DNA of 64,000 nt. It comes from Parvularcula sp039822105 (GTDB taxonomy: Bacteria; Pseudomonadota; Alphaproteobacteria; Caulobacterales; Parvularculaceae). Shown one piece after another: positions 44,150-52,233 of the stretch. The DNA lies in assembly GCA_039822105.1 (NCBI GenBank), contig JBCBMW010000016.1, positions 16,320 through 80,319 on the forward strand. The letters run 5' to 3'. A program made the translations under genes and the position numbers. The notes under the pieces are model-generated. The model worked only from the letters and a program-made list of their open reading frames with translations. It was not told the DNA's origin and did no database searches. Numbering within the stretch: position 1 is the first letter of the stretch; every line of letters begins with the position of its first letter.

Positions 44150-46059
44150 GACGCCGAGAGATAGCCGTTGCGATCGAGATACTCGACAATCTCTTCCGCC
44201 GCCTTTTCCGCAGCGATTTCAGACGTATCGATATCGATCTCAGGGTTCACCGGCGGCTCGTAAGGGCTGTCGATGCCGGTGAAGTTCTTGATCTCACCCT
44301 TGCGGGCTTTAGCGTAGAGGCCTTTCACGTCGCGATGCTCGGCGACCTCAAGCGGCGTCGAGACATAGATCTCGATGAACTCCCCATCGTCCATACGCTC
44401 ACGGACCGAATTCCGATCCGCAACGAAAGGAGAGATGAACGAGACGAGGGTGATCACGCCCGCGTCCACCATCAGCTTCCCGGCCTCACCAATCCGGCGA
44501 ATGTTCTCCACACGGTCAGCATCGGTGAACCCAAGGTCTCGGTTGAGGCCATGGCGAACATTGTCCCCGTCCAGAACATAGGTCAGGCGCCCAAGGTCAT
44601 GGAGGCGCTTTTCGACCAGATTCGCAACCGTCGATTTGCCAGAACCAGATAGGCCCGTGAACCAGAGCATGCACGATTTCTGACCCAAAATCTGTTGGCG
44701 AGCGGACTTATCAACCTCGAGAGCCTGCCAATGGACGTTTTTCGACCGCCGAAGGGCGTAGTCGATCATGCCCACACCCACGGTGTGGTTGGTCAGGCGG
44801 TCAATCAGGATGAAGCTGCCCATCGCGCGGTTGTCAGCATAAGCATCAAACACCAGGCGCTGGGTCAGGGAGATGTTGCACTCACCGATTTCATTCAGCT
44901 TCAGCGTCTTACCAGAGAGATGCTCCAGGGTGTTGACGTCGATCCGGTGCTTGAGATCTGTGATCTGTGCAGGGATCGTTTTGTTATTCGATTTGAGGAT
45001 GTATTGCCGACCAGGCAGCATTTCCTCTTCGTCCATCCAAAGGATCTTGGCTTGCAGCTGGCTCGCCTGTTCGGCGGGCTCCTGCGCAGCGGCGATCACG
45101 TCACCGCGGCTGGCGTCGATTTCATCGGCGAGAGTCAGGGTCACCGACCGGTTCTTGTCCGCCATGGTGAGGTCGCCATCGCGGGTGACGATGCGCTCAA
45201 CGGTCGTGCGTTTGCCCGACGGAAGGATGACCACTTCGTCGCCTGGCTGCACGCTGCCTGACACGACAGTGCCGGCGAAGCCGCGGAAATCGAGGTTCGG
45301 ACGGTTCACCCATTGGACGGGCATACGGAAGGGTTGCTCTTCCTTCCGGGTGACGTCCACGGTTTCAAGGTATGGGAGAAGTGCCGGACCGTCATACCAC
45401 GGCGTGTTCGCACTTTTCGCCACCATGTTGTCGCCCTTGAGGGCCGACAGCGGCATGCAGGTGATCGATTCAAAGCCGAGCGGCTTTGCGAAGGTCTGGT
45501 ATTCCTCTTCGATCGTACGGAACACGTCCTCACGGAAGTCTTTGAGGTCCATCTTGTTGATGGCGACCACGACGTGACGGATACCGAGGAGTGAGCAAAT
45601 GAAGCTGTGGCGGCGCGTTTGCGGCAGGACACCCTGGCGCGCGTCAATCAGGATGATCGCGACATCAGCGGTCGAGGCACCAGTCGCCATATTGCGCGTG
45701 TACTGCTCATGTCCCGGCGTGTCGGCGACGATGAACTTGCGCTTATCGGTGGAGAAAAAGCGGTAGGCGACATCAATCGTGATGCCTTGCTCCCGCTCCG
45801 CGGCCAGGCCGTCAACGAGGAGGGCGAAGTCGATCTCGCCGCCCTGCGTGCCGACCTTCTTCGAGTCCGCCTCAAGATCAGCAATTTGATCTTCATAAAG
45901 AAGTTTCGTGTCATAGAGCAGGCGGCCGATCAGGGTCGACTTGCCGTCGTCGACGCTGCCGCAGGTGAGGAAGCGCAGCATCGACTTGCTTTCATGCGCG
46001 TCGAGATAGCTGATGATGTCGTCGCTCGGCGAAAGGGCGGTCACGGAAGCATCGGCCAT
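44146..46059 (-). CDS. cysNC: Bifunctional sulfate adenylyltransferase subunit 1 / APS kinase
   Basis: The protein has 637 residues. The first 440 are the CysN GTPase: LTCGSVDDGKSTLIGRLLYDTK (P-loop), DTPGHEQYTRNMATGAS (G3) and NKMDLKDF (G4). The last 200 are APS kinase: LWFTGLSGSGKSTVANLVEKRL and LDGDNVRHGLNRDLGF. Fused CysNC first couples GTP hydrolysis to APS formation with CysD, then phosphorylates APS to PAPS. PAPS feeds sulfite production or sulfotransferases. It shares one base with the cysD stop codon. No cysH, cysI or sulfotransferase is nearby. Confidence 0.96.
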   Translation of the reverse strand: MADASVTALSPSDDIISYLDAHESKSMLRFLTCGSVDDGKSTLIGRLLYDTKLLYEDQIADLEADSKKVGTQGGEIDFALLVDGLAAEREQGITIDVAYRFFSTDKRKFIVADTPGHEQYTRNMATGASTADVAIILIDARQGVLPQTRRHSFICSLLGIRHVVVAINKMDLKDFREDVFRTIEEEYQTFAKPLGFESITCMPLSALKGDNMVAKSANTPWYDGPALLPYLETVDVTRKEEQPFRMPVQWVNRPNLDFRGFAGTVVSGSVQPGDEVVILPSGKRTTVERIVTRDGDLTMADKNRSVTLTLADEIDASRGDVIAAAQEPAEQASQLQAKILWMDEEEMLPGRQYILKSNNKTIPAQITDLKHRIDVNTLEHLSGKTLKLNEIGECNISLTQRLVFDAYADNRAMGSFILIDRLTNHTVGVGMIDYALRRSKNVHWQALEVDKSARQQILGQKSCMLWFTGLSGSGKSTVANLVEKRLHDLGRLTYVLDGDNVRHGLNRDLGFTDADRVENIRRIGEAGKLMVDAGVITLVSFISPFVADRNSVRERMDDGEFIEIYVSTPLEVAEHRDVKGLYAKARKGEIKNFTGIDSPYEPPVNPEIDIDTSEIAAEKAAEEIVEYLDRNGYLSAS

Positions 46060-47180
46060 TAGTAGTACCCTTCCTGCTTTTTCTTTTCCATGGAGGCGGG
46101 TTGGTCGCCATCAATGACGCGGTTTTGCCGCTCGGACGTCGTTGTCAGCAGCGTTTCGCGGATAATGTCGGGCACGGAGGTCGCGGTGGATTTCACAGCG
46201 CCGGTCAGCGGGTAGCAGCCCAGTGTCCGGAAACGGACCATTTCCTTGAACGGCTTCTCGCCATCATTAAGCGGCATGCGGTCGTCATCGACGAGGATCA
46301 TCACGCCGTCACGCTCCACCACTTCACGCTCAGCGGCGAAATAGAGGTTCGGGAGCTTCACACCCTCGCGATAGATGTACTGCCAGACATCAAGCTCGGT
46401 CCAGTTGGAGATCGGGAAGACGCGCACCGACTCGCCCTTATGGATTGAAGTGTTGTAGATGTTCCAAAGTTCAGGGCGCTGATTTTTCGGGTCCCAGCGG
46501 TGCTGCGCGGTGCGGAAGGAGAAGATCCGCTCTTTTGCGCGCGATTTTTCTTCGTCGCGGCGACCACCGCCGAAGGCAGCGTCGAATTTGTACTTATCGA
46601 GCGCCTGTTTCAGCGCTTGCAGGTTCATGATCTCCGTATGGAGAGCGGAGCCATGCGTGAACGGACTGATGCCCTGGCGCAGGCCTTCTTCGTTCTTGTG
46701 CACGATCATCTCGACACCGAGCTCATCGGCGAGATTGTCGCGGAAGCGGTTCATCTCGCTGAAGTTCCAATTGGTGTCGACATTGAGAAGCGGGAAAGGC
46801 GGCTTCGACGGATAGAACGCCTTCAGCGCGATGTGCAGCATCACGGCGGAGTCCTTGCCGACCGAGTAGAGGAGGGCCGGGTTCGACATCTCGGCCGCGA
46901 CCTCCCGCATGATGTGGATCGCTTCCGCCTCAAGCCGGTCGAGGTGGGTCATCTGGGCCGGTGTGATCAGCTCGTCCGCACGAGGGGTCTCGGCGACCTC
47001 CAGGGCGTCGAGGCGCTGGGCCGCTTGTTCTAGGGTTTTGTCGGTCATGCCGCCCCCGTTTTTGATGCGCTCAAGCCCCTTCCCATCGTTGAGGAGCTTG
47101 CGGGAAATGGTGGTGAGGGAGAGCCCGGAGGTCTCGCTGAGCCGCTCAGCGCGGCGGATAAGGTCGTCAGTCGTGAGCAT
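46059..47180 (-). CDS. cysD: Sulfate adenylyltransferase subunit 2 with N-terminal HTH-like domain
   Basis: The protein has 373 residues from the ATG at 47180, which has AGGAGA 8 bases upstream. Residues about 78-373 are a complete CysD: MTHLDRLEAEAIHIMREVAAE, the PP-loop YSVGKDSAV (about 105-113), AFGGGRRDEEKSRAKER and the closing KKKQEGYY. Residues 1-61 are extra: MLTTDDLIRRAERLSETSGLS, then LTTISRKLLNDGKGLERIKNG and GMTDKTLEQ. This pattern matches small alphaproteobacterial HTH (lambda-repressor-like) proteins. An internal start at the GMTDK Met could give a shorter form. CysD makes APS from sulfate and ATP with CysN. See the three repeats at its start. Confidence 0.9.
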   Translation of the reverse strand: MLTTDDLIRRAERLSETSGLSLTTISRKLLNDGKGLERIKNGGGMTDKTLEQAAQRLDALEVAETPRADELITPAQMTHLDRLEAEAIHIMREVAAEMSNPALLYSVGKDSAVMLHIALKAFYPSKPPFPLLNVDTNWNFSEMNRFRDNLADELGVEMIVHKNEEGLRQGISPFTHGSALHTEIMNLQALKQALDKYKFDAAFGGGRRDEEKSRAKERIFSFRTAQHRWDPKNQRPELWNIYNTSIHKGESVRVFPISNWTELDVWQYIYREGVKLPNLYFAAEREVVERDGVMILVDDDRMPLNDGEKPFKEMVRFRTLGCYPLTGAVKSTATSVPDIIRETLLTTTSERQNRVIDGDQPASMEKKKQEGYY

Positions 47181-47265
47181 CGTGGGTCTCCTGCGACGGA
47201 ACATGCATTCGATCGTGGGAAAATCAAGGCAATTTTCGGACCAATCGTGGGACAGACGTCCCACG
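47179..47265. promoter_or_regulatory. Three evenly spaced ATCGTGGG repeats at the cysD start
   Basis: ATCGTGGG occurs at 47179-47186, 47212-47219 and 47244-47251, spaced 33 and 32 bases, about three helical turns. The first overlaps the cysD start codon. The third is the left arm of an 8-bp palindrome CGTGGGAC/GTCCCACG ending at 47265. They look like protein-binding sites. The protein is unknown; the HTH-like part of CysD itself is a candidate. Confidence 0.55.
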
Positions 47266-47341
47266 CTGCCGCAATGCGTTGATCTAGCAGGAAACTCTTA
47301 GTGCTGGGTTTCGCGCCCAGTTTGGGTCTGCGTCGCTGAAT

Positions 47342-47379
47342 GTGGGAACAGACCGCGCTCGAGGCGCCGCTGTTCCCAC
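47342..47379 (-). terminator. Hairpin downstream of SDR gene
   Basis: A perfect 10-bp repeat (GTGGGAACAG/CTGTTCCCAC) encloses a GCGC/GCGC inner stem. It begins 12 bases after the SDR stop, reading leftward. No T-run follows, so termination would be weak or Rho-assisted. Confidence 0.5.
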
Positions 47380-47391
47380 TCCGCGTGCCTG

Positions 47392-48165
47392 CTACTGCCG
47401 ACCAGCGGTGACGCCGCCATCGACAGAAAGGACCGAGCCCGTGATCCAGGAGGCCTGGTCGGAGGCGAGGAAGAGGAGGGCTTCCGCCACATCGGCTGGC
47501 TGGCCGTTGCGGCCAATCGGGTGGAAGTCGTTGAAGGTCGGCAGGGTCTCTGCGACTTGCTCTTCGCTCATGAATGTTCCGTAGACCGGCGTTTCAACGA
47601 CAGCAGGAGCGACGGCGTTGACGCGGATCTTGTCGCCCGCAAGCTCGATCGCGAGGTTTTTCACCAGCTGATGAACGCCCGCATTGGCGGCCGAATAGGC
47701 TGATGAAGGCGTCGCGCCAATGGCTTGGATCGCCCACATGGAGCCTGTCTGAATGATGGCGCCGCCGCCGCGCCTCTGCATGGCTTTGGCCGCGGCTTGC
47801 GCCACGAAGAACTTACCCTTGAGGATAATGTCGAGGAACCGGTCATAGTCTCCTTCGGTCAGCTCAAGGAAGGGTTTGGGCTCAAAAACACCGGCATTGT
47901 TAAAGAGGATGTCGACGCCGCCGAAACGATCCGTGGCGAGAGCAACAAGCCGGTCACCTGTTGTGATATCGGAGACATCGGAGGCGAGGATCGCAACTTG
48001 ATCCTTGTTGCCAATCTCAAGAGCCGCTTCCTGCAGCTTGGCTTCATCGCGGCCGTTGATCACCACCCGTCCGCCTTCCTGGACGAAACGTTTGGCGACT
48101 TCTTTGCCAATGCCCGAACCACCGCCGGTGACGAGAGCAACTTTACCTTCAAAACGCTTTGACAT
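47392..48165 (-). CDS. Short-chain dehydrogenase with catalytic Lys replaced by Asn
   Basis: The protein has 257 residues of classical SDR fold: VALVTGGGSGIGKEVAK, LFNNAGVFEP, IIQTGSMWAIQAIG (Ser141-Met) and ITGSVLSVDGG. The active-site block reads AYSAANAG, so Tyr157 is kept but the Lys four residues later is Asn161. That would weaken normal NAD(P)-linked catalysis. It lies just after a TetR gene on the same strand, with a shared operator-like sequence before each. The substrate is unknown. Confidence 0.88.
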   Translation of the reverse strand: MSKRFEGKVALVTGGGSGIGKEVAKRFVQEGGRVVINGRDEAKLQEAALEIGNKDQVAILASDVSDITTGDRLVALATDRFGGVDILFNNAGVFEPKPFLELTEGDYDRFLDIILKGKFFVAQAAAKAMQRRGGGAIIQTGSMWAIQAIGATPSSAYSAANAGVHQLVKNLAIELAGDKIRVNAVAPAVVETPVYGTFMSEEQVAETLPTFNDFHPIGRNGQPADVAEALLFLASDQASWITGSVLSVDGGVTAGRQ

Positions 48166-48177
48166 GGTCGTATCCTT

Positions 48178-48189
48178 CCTACTAATTGG
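48178..48189. promoter_or_regulatory. Operator-like site upstream of SDR gene
   Basis: CCTACTAATTGG lies 13 bases before the SDR start. It matches, with one mismatch, the complement of a site at 48784-48795 before the tetR gene. It is inferred to bind that TetR protein. Confidence 0.55.
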
Positions 48190-48216
48190 TAGTTTTTGAG
48201 GTGAAATGAAAGCCGG

Positions 48217-48777
48217 TCATGTCAGCCGACTTTCAAGGGAATGGGTGGCCTGATCGAAGGGCGACACATCGCTCGCGGCGCGCGCGATCAGCTGCGCGCC
48301 TTCGACCAGGGCAAGTGTGGCGGCGGCTTCCGCGGCGATCTCGCCAAGACCGGCGATCGAGCCGTCTTCGTCCGCCAGCGTGTAAGCTTCGCGGAGCCAC
48401 GCGGTCGTGTCTTCGTTGAACTGGTTGAGGGAAGCGAGGACCGGCTCACTCAAGCTCTCCCGCCCTGCGCTGAACGCCACGCAAAGGCAAAGCGAGTGAC
48501 CGCCGTTCATCGCCTGCCGGTAGGTGGCGATGAAGCCTGCAACACGCTGGGCGCCTGTCTTTGCCGTTTTCGCCGCTGTCTCGAGTTTGAGGGCGACGCC
48601 CTCGCGATAACGGTCCACCAGCGCCAGGGCGAGGTCCGCCTTGGTGGGGAAGTGGTGGTGTATGCTCGCCTTGCGGATCCCCACCTCTGCGGAGAGGTCG
48701 GCATAGCTAAAGGCATCGTAGCCGCGGCTACGGGCCAGGCGCTCGGCGCTATCCAACAACTGATCTCGTGTGTCCAT
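48217..48777 (-). CDS. TetR-family transcriptional regulator
   Basis: The protein has 186 residues from the ATG at 48777; a frame start 12 codons upstream would place the operator inside the gene. The HTH spans DTRDQLLDSAERLARSRGYDAFSYADLSAEVGIRKASIHHHFPTKADL (residues 2-48). The ligand domain contains SLCLCVAFSAGRESL, with Cys residues like those of redox- or electrophile-sensing AcuR/NemR-type regulators. It precedes the SDR gene by 51 bases and probably represses both itself and the SDR. Confidence 0.9.
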   Translation of the reverse strand: MDTRDQLLDSAERLARSRGYDAFSYADLSAEVGIRKASIHHHFPTKADLALALVDRYREGVALKLETAAKTAKTGAQRVAGFIATYRQAMNGGHSLCLCVAFSAGRESLSEPVLASLNQFNEDTTAWLREAYTLADEDGSIAGLGEIAAEAAATLALVEGAQLIARAASDVSPFDQATHSLESRLT

Positions 48778-48783
48778 CGATGT

Positions 48784-48795
48784 CCAACTAGTAGG
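48784..48795. promoter_or_regulatory. Operator-like site upstream of tetR
   Basis: CCAACTAGTAGG is a near-perfect palindrome centred on ACTAGT, 6 bases from the tetR start codon. Its complement recurs before the SDR gene at 48178-48189. Confidence 0.55.
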
Positions 48796-48909
48796 TAGGC
48801 GATTGGGTTTCAAGGGCTATGAAAATGATAGCCGCTGCTTTCCTCGATTGCTGAGGGCATTGCAGATGGCCATGTCCTCGTCAGGCGAAGTTTGTGCAGG
48901 TGAGTTGGC

Positions 48910-49437
48910 GTGGCCATTCGCGAAAAAAGGTGTGTCAAGACGATAGGGTTCTGCCTCATTCTTCTTGGGTTGTTCGCGTGCGGTCTTGAGAACGAGCCCT
49001 TATCATTCTCAGAGGTGCAGCCGCTGTTTGAGGAGCACGAAGAGATATTCGATGCTCTCCTAACGGAGTATCCAGCCCCTTCCGAGGGTGTGCTCCGCCG
49101 CCTCTACCTTGCTCAGACCCCTGAAATGGCGTCGGAAGAGCGCCCCTATATTGAGGGGATTAGCGGGATCACCAAGCACCAGCGGTTGGAACTGGAAGTT
49201 GGTTACGGGGGTAAGAGTGGCAGTTTGACCGTCGTACTCGACACGCGCTTTGATGCTTATCAAATCGGCGTTGTCGGGCACTATGCGGACGGTTCGGATA
49301 ACGGCCCTTCGATACCGGTCGAATGTGGGGACGAGGCGCTGACCCTACTAGATGAGGCCCAAAAGCGTAGAGGGGGCGGTTCGTTTCGATGTCGCTTATC
49401 TGATCGGTGGTATGCGTACAAAGTATGGTCGCAATAA
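48910..49437 (+). CDS. Hypothetical lipoprotein
   Basis: I do not recognise this 175-residue protein. A basic N-terminus and hydrophobic stretch end in LGLFACG, a lipobox that would lipidate Cys24. The remainder is mixed alpha/beta with three more Cys near the end (VECGDEA, FRCRLS). The GTG at 48910 follows CAGGTGAG. The first 100 bases are lower in GC than neighbouring genes. The next gene starts 28 bases later on the same strand. Confidence 0.5.
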   Translation: MAIREKRCVKTIGFCLILLGLFACGLENEPLSFSEVQPLFEEHEEIFDALLTEYPAPSEGVLRRLYLAQTPEMASEERPYIEGISGITKHQRLELEVGYGGKSGSLTVVLDTRFDAYQIGVVGHYADGSDNGPSIPVECGDEALTLLDEAQKRRGGGSFRCRLSDRWYAYKVWSQ

Positions 49438-49465
49438 GGGATCAAAACGTGATCAGGACCGTAAC

Positions 49466-49888
49466 GTGTTGAAAACGAGTTGCTTATGCGGTGCCGTGAC
49501 GGTCGCGATTGAGTCGCCGCCAGAGTTTATCAACGACTGCAATTGCTCCCTATGCCGTAGCACTGGGGCAGCGTGGGGTTACTTCACCACCGGGCAAGTG
49601 GTGACCAGCGGCCAGACCTCGACCTTTGTTCGTTCTGACCGCGACACACCAGCGGTCGCTATTCATTCCTGCCCAAACTGTCACGCCACGACACATTGGA
49701 CGCTCACGGATGAGTTTCGTGCAAAAATGCCGGAGGCGGATCACATGGGTGTCAACATGCGCCTTTTTCGCGGGGAGGCACTTGTTGGCGTTGAGGTTCG
49801 TTTCCCGGACGGCGCAGCGTGGAGCGGCGAAGGGGATTATGCCTATCGCAGGCCTTCTTTTGTGGTGAGCGATACGGAACAGTTCTGA
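49466..49888 (+). CDS. GFA/CENP-V family zinc protein
   Basis: The protein has about 140 residues with the zinc ligands of the glutathione-dependent formaldehyde-activating (GFA) fold: SCLCGAV, CNCSLCRSTGAAWGYF and CPNCHATTHW. The family covers few characterised enzymes, so substrate is open. The GTG at 49466 is chosen, with a TTG directly after it; an open frame continues upstream into the lipoprotein gene without a good start. It converges with a DUF1330 gene, with 2 bases between the stops. Confidence 0.8.
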   Translation: MLKTSCLCGAVTVAIESPPEFINDCNCSLCRSTGAAWGYFTTGQVVTSGQTSTFVRSDRDTPAVAIHSCPNCHATTHWTLTDEFRAKMPEADHMGVNMRLFRGEALVGVEVRFPDGAAWSGEGDYAYRRPSFVVSDTEQF

Positions 49889-49890
49889 GT

Positions 49891-50208
49891 TCAGCCGCGG
49901 GGTGGCAGGGTCTCCACCATGGTCATGAACTTGAGTTCGGTAGCGGCGCGGCGGTGCTCGGAAATCGCCTGGTAGTCGGGATCATTGTACCAAGCTCTGG
50001 CAGCTTCGGCGCTGGGGAACTGAAAGATGATGACCCGGCCGGTGAGGGTGTCTGTGCCCTCGAACGTCTCGGTGCTGTCGTCAAAGGTGACGAACTGGCC
50101 GCCGTGCTTTTTGAGGACTGGGAAGAAGCCTTTCTCATAAATCCGGTACTCGTCGGCGTCGTTGATGGCGGCGAGATTGGCGATGATGAAGACGGGGCGG
50201 TCAGTCAT
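49891..50208 (-). CDS. DUF1330 family protein
   Basis: The protein has 105 residues with the ferredoxin-like DUF1330 pattern: FIIANLAAINDADEYRIYEKGFFPVLKKHGGQF and then VIIFQFPSAEAARAWYNDPDYQAISEHRRAATELKFMTMVE. Members are small dimeric alpha/beta-barrel proteins of unknown function, similar to dimeric monooxygenase-like folds. GGAGACC lies upstream of the start. It is divergent from dusA. Confidence 0.85.
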   Translation of the reverse strand: MTDRPVFIIANLAAINDADEYRIYEKGFFPVLKKHGGQFVTFDDSTETFEGTDTLTGRVIIFQFPSAEAARAWYNDPDYQAISEHRRAATELKFMTMVETLPPRG

Positions 50209-50335
50209 GTTGGTCTCCGTTCAGCGGCGTTGTTGCGGCTGTTGAAGCACGCGCGTTTCGGCGTCTGCAACGCCGCGGCTGCTTTGCGGCCTCTTATCGC
50301 TTGCAATTCCTCGGGTTCTCCCGTTGTTCGGGGCG

Positions 50336-51328
50336 ATGACTGCGCCTTCGCATCGCTTCGCCGTCGCGCCGATGATCGATTGGACGGATCGATACTGCCG
50401 GTATTTCCACCGGCAGCTGACACAGCATGCGCTTCTCTACACCGAGATGGTCACCGCTGAGGCGATCCTAAACGGCGATCAGGAGCACCTTTTAGGCTTT
50501 GATCACGAGGGGCCCGTGGCGCTGCAGCTCGGCGGGTCGGATCCTGCGAAGCTTGCAAAGGCGGCTGCTGTTGGCGCCGCCTACGGCTATGATGAAATCA
50601 ACCTCAATGTCGGCTGTCCGTCGGACCGGGTGCAGTCAGGCCGCTTTGGCGCATGCCTGATGCGGGAGCCTGAGCTGGTTCGCGATTGTCTGATCGCGAT
50701 GCGTGAGGCCGTGGATGTGCCGGTGACGGCGAAGTGCCGGATAGGGGTGGATGATCAAGACCCTGAAGAGGCGCTTCCCGCGTTCTTGCGCAACGTTGAG
50801 GACGCCGGCGTCACCGCAGTGACGATCCACGCGCGCAAGGCATGGCTCCAAGGTCTTTCGCCAAAAGAAAACCGCACCATTCCGCCCTTGGATTACGATC
50901 TTGTTTTCCGGATGAAGACAGCCTTCCCAAGGCTGACGATTATGCTCAATGGCGGCCTTCCGTCAGCGGAGGAAGCGCATCAGTATCTCGGCCGCGTTGA
51001 TGGCGTCATGCTCGGGCGAGCATCCTATGAGAAGCCAGCCATCCTGGCTGATGTCGATCGGCTCTACTTTGGTGATACTGCTGAACCGGTGACGCCGGAG
51101 GCGGCTGTTCTGGCGGTCGTCCAAAAGGCGGAAAAGGGCTCTGCCCCGATCTGGCGATATGCGCGGCACATGCTCGGGCTCTTTGCTGGCAGAAAAGGCG
51201 CGCGGGCTTGGCGTCGGAGGACCAGTGAAGAGGCGCGGCTAGAGGATGCGCGGCCAGATCTTTTGCTCCGTATCATGACGGAAGAAGGCCTTGGCCAGAC
51301 CTATCCCTCCGTGCAGGCGGCTGAATGA
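50336..51328 (+). CDS. dusA: tRNA-dihydrouridine(20/20a) synthase
   Basis: The protein has 330 residues with an FMN-binding TIM barrel. It starts HRFAVAPMIDWTDRYCRYF. The catalytic Cys lies in NLNVGCPSDRVQSGRFGACLM, then VTAKCRIGVDD, IHARKAWLQGLSPKENR (DusA-specific) and DGVMLGRASYEKP. DusA reduces U20/U20a in the tRNA D-loop. The ATG at 50336 is used; a TTG four codons upstream is unlikely. It overlaps the tauE-like gene by 4 bases. Confidence 0.95.
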   Translation: MTAPSHRFAVAPMIDWTDRYCRYFHRQLTQHALLYTEMVTAEAILNGDQEHLLGFDHEGPVALQLGGSDPAKLAKAAAVGAAYGYDEINLNVGCPSDRVQSGRFGACLMREPELVRDCLIAMREAVDVPVTAKCRIGVDDQDPEEALPAFLRNVEDAGVTAVTIHARKAWLQGLSPKENRTIPPLDYDLVFRMKTAFPRLTIMLNGGLPSAEEAHQYLGRVDGVMLGRASYEKPAILADVDRLYFGDTAEPVTPEAAVLAVVQKAEKGSAPIWRYARHMLGLFAGRKGARAWRRRTSEEARLEDARPDLLLRIMTEEGLGQTYPSVQAAE

Positions 51329-52131
51329 CCTATCTGCTTCTCGCCCTGACGGGCGCATTCGCCGGCACACTCGGCGGCCTTTTCGGGATTGGCGGCGGCA
51401 TCATCATCGTGCCCGTTCTTTTTTCCATCCTGACGGGCGCGGGCGGTGATCCCGAGGTGGCAGCCAAAACGGCGGTGGCGACCTCGCTTGCGACGATCAT
51501 TGTGACGTCTTTGAGGTCGCTGCGTGCTCACCACAAAAAGGGAGCGGTGGATTTCAGCGTTCTCAAGATCTGGGCGCCGTTCATCGCCCTGGGCGCGATC
51601 GGTGGAGCGGGCCTCGCCCGGGTGATCGAAGGTCAGGTGCTGGTCTTCTTCTTCGGTCTTTCGGCGCTCGGCATGGGGCTGCAGCGGCTCCTCAAGCGCG
51701 ACAAGGATGCAGGGCCGAAAAAGACCTTCGAGTTTTCGCTTCCTGTTCAGCGCGGTCTTGCTGTCGTCACCGGTATCATCTCTAGCCTTCTTGGCATTGG
51801 CGGCGGTGTGATGGGCGTGATGCTGATGACGCTCTCGGGGAAGCCTATCCACCAGGCGGTGGGGACGGCGTCAGGTTTCGGGATGGCCATCGCGATTCCT
51901 GGTGCAATCACACTCTTTTTGCTCGGCCTTTCCGATCAGGCCCTGCCGGGGGCGATCAGTTATCTTCACGTGCCCGGCTTCTTCGCCATATCCATCGGTA
52001 TACTGATCTTTGTGCCGCTCGGCGCCCATCTCGCCCACGCCGCGTCGCAGCGGGTGCTTGGGATCGCCTTTGGCATTTTCCTTCTTTTGATGAGCGCCAA
52101 TCTGTTGAGAGAGGCTTTGGTGTCCTTCTAA
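51325..52131 (+). CDS. TauE/SafE-family membrane permease
   Basis: The protein has 268 residues with about eight helices and the duplicated motif of this family: LGGLFGIGGGIIIVPVLF near the N-terminus and SLLGIGGGVMGVMLMTLSGKP in the middle. Members export sulfite or sulfonate-derived anions or act as general anion permeases. The sulfur genes cysD/cysNC and an alkylsulfatase occur in the same window but not next to it. The ATG overlaps the dusA stop. Confidence 0.88.
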   Translation: MTYLLLALTGAFAGTLGGLFGIGGGIIIVPVLFSILTGAGGDPEVAAKTAVATSLATIIVTSLRSLRAHHKKGAVDFSVLKIWAPFIALGAIGGAGLARVIEGQVLVFFFGLSALGMGLQRLLKRDKDAGPKKTFEFSLPVQRGLAVVTGIISSLLGIGGGVMGVMLMTLSGKPIHQAVGTASGFGMAIAIPGAITLFLLGLSDQALPGAISYLHVPGFFAISIGILIFVPLGAHLAHAASQRVLGIAFGIFLLLMSANLLREALVSF

Positions 52132-52233
52132 GGCGGGCTCCTCGCTCCCGCGTTGTTGTTGTGCGCTGTTTCCTTGGGGTTCCCGGCCATCCTGATATCA
52201 TCCGCGACCAAACAGCGGCGCAGGGGTGAAGGC

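Noticed and set aside
47181..47264. Further upstream start for cysD (28 more codons)
   Set aside because: The ATG at 47180 has a strong Shine-Dalgarno; the extra codons cover the repeats and the promoter region and resemble no protein.
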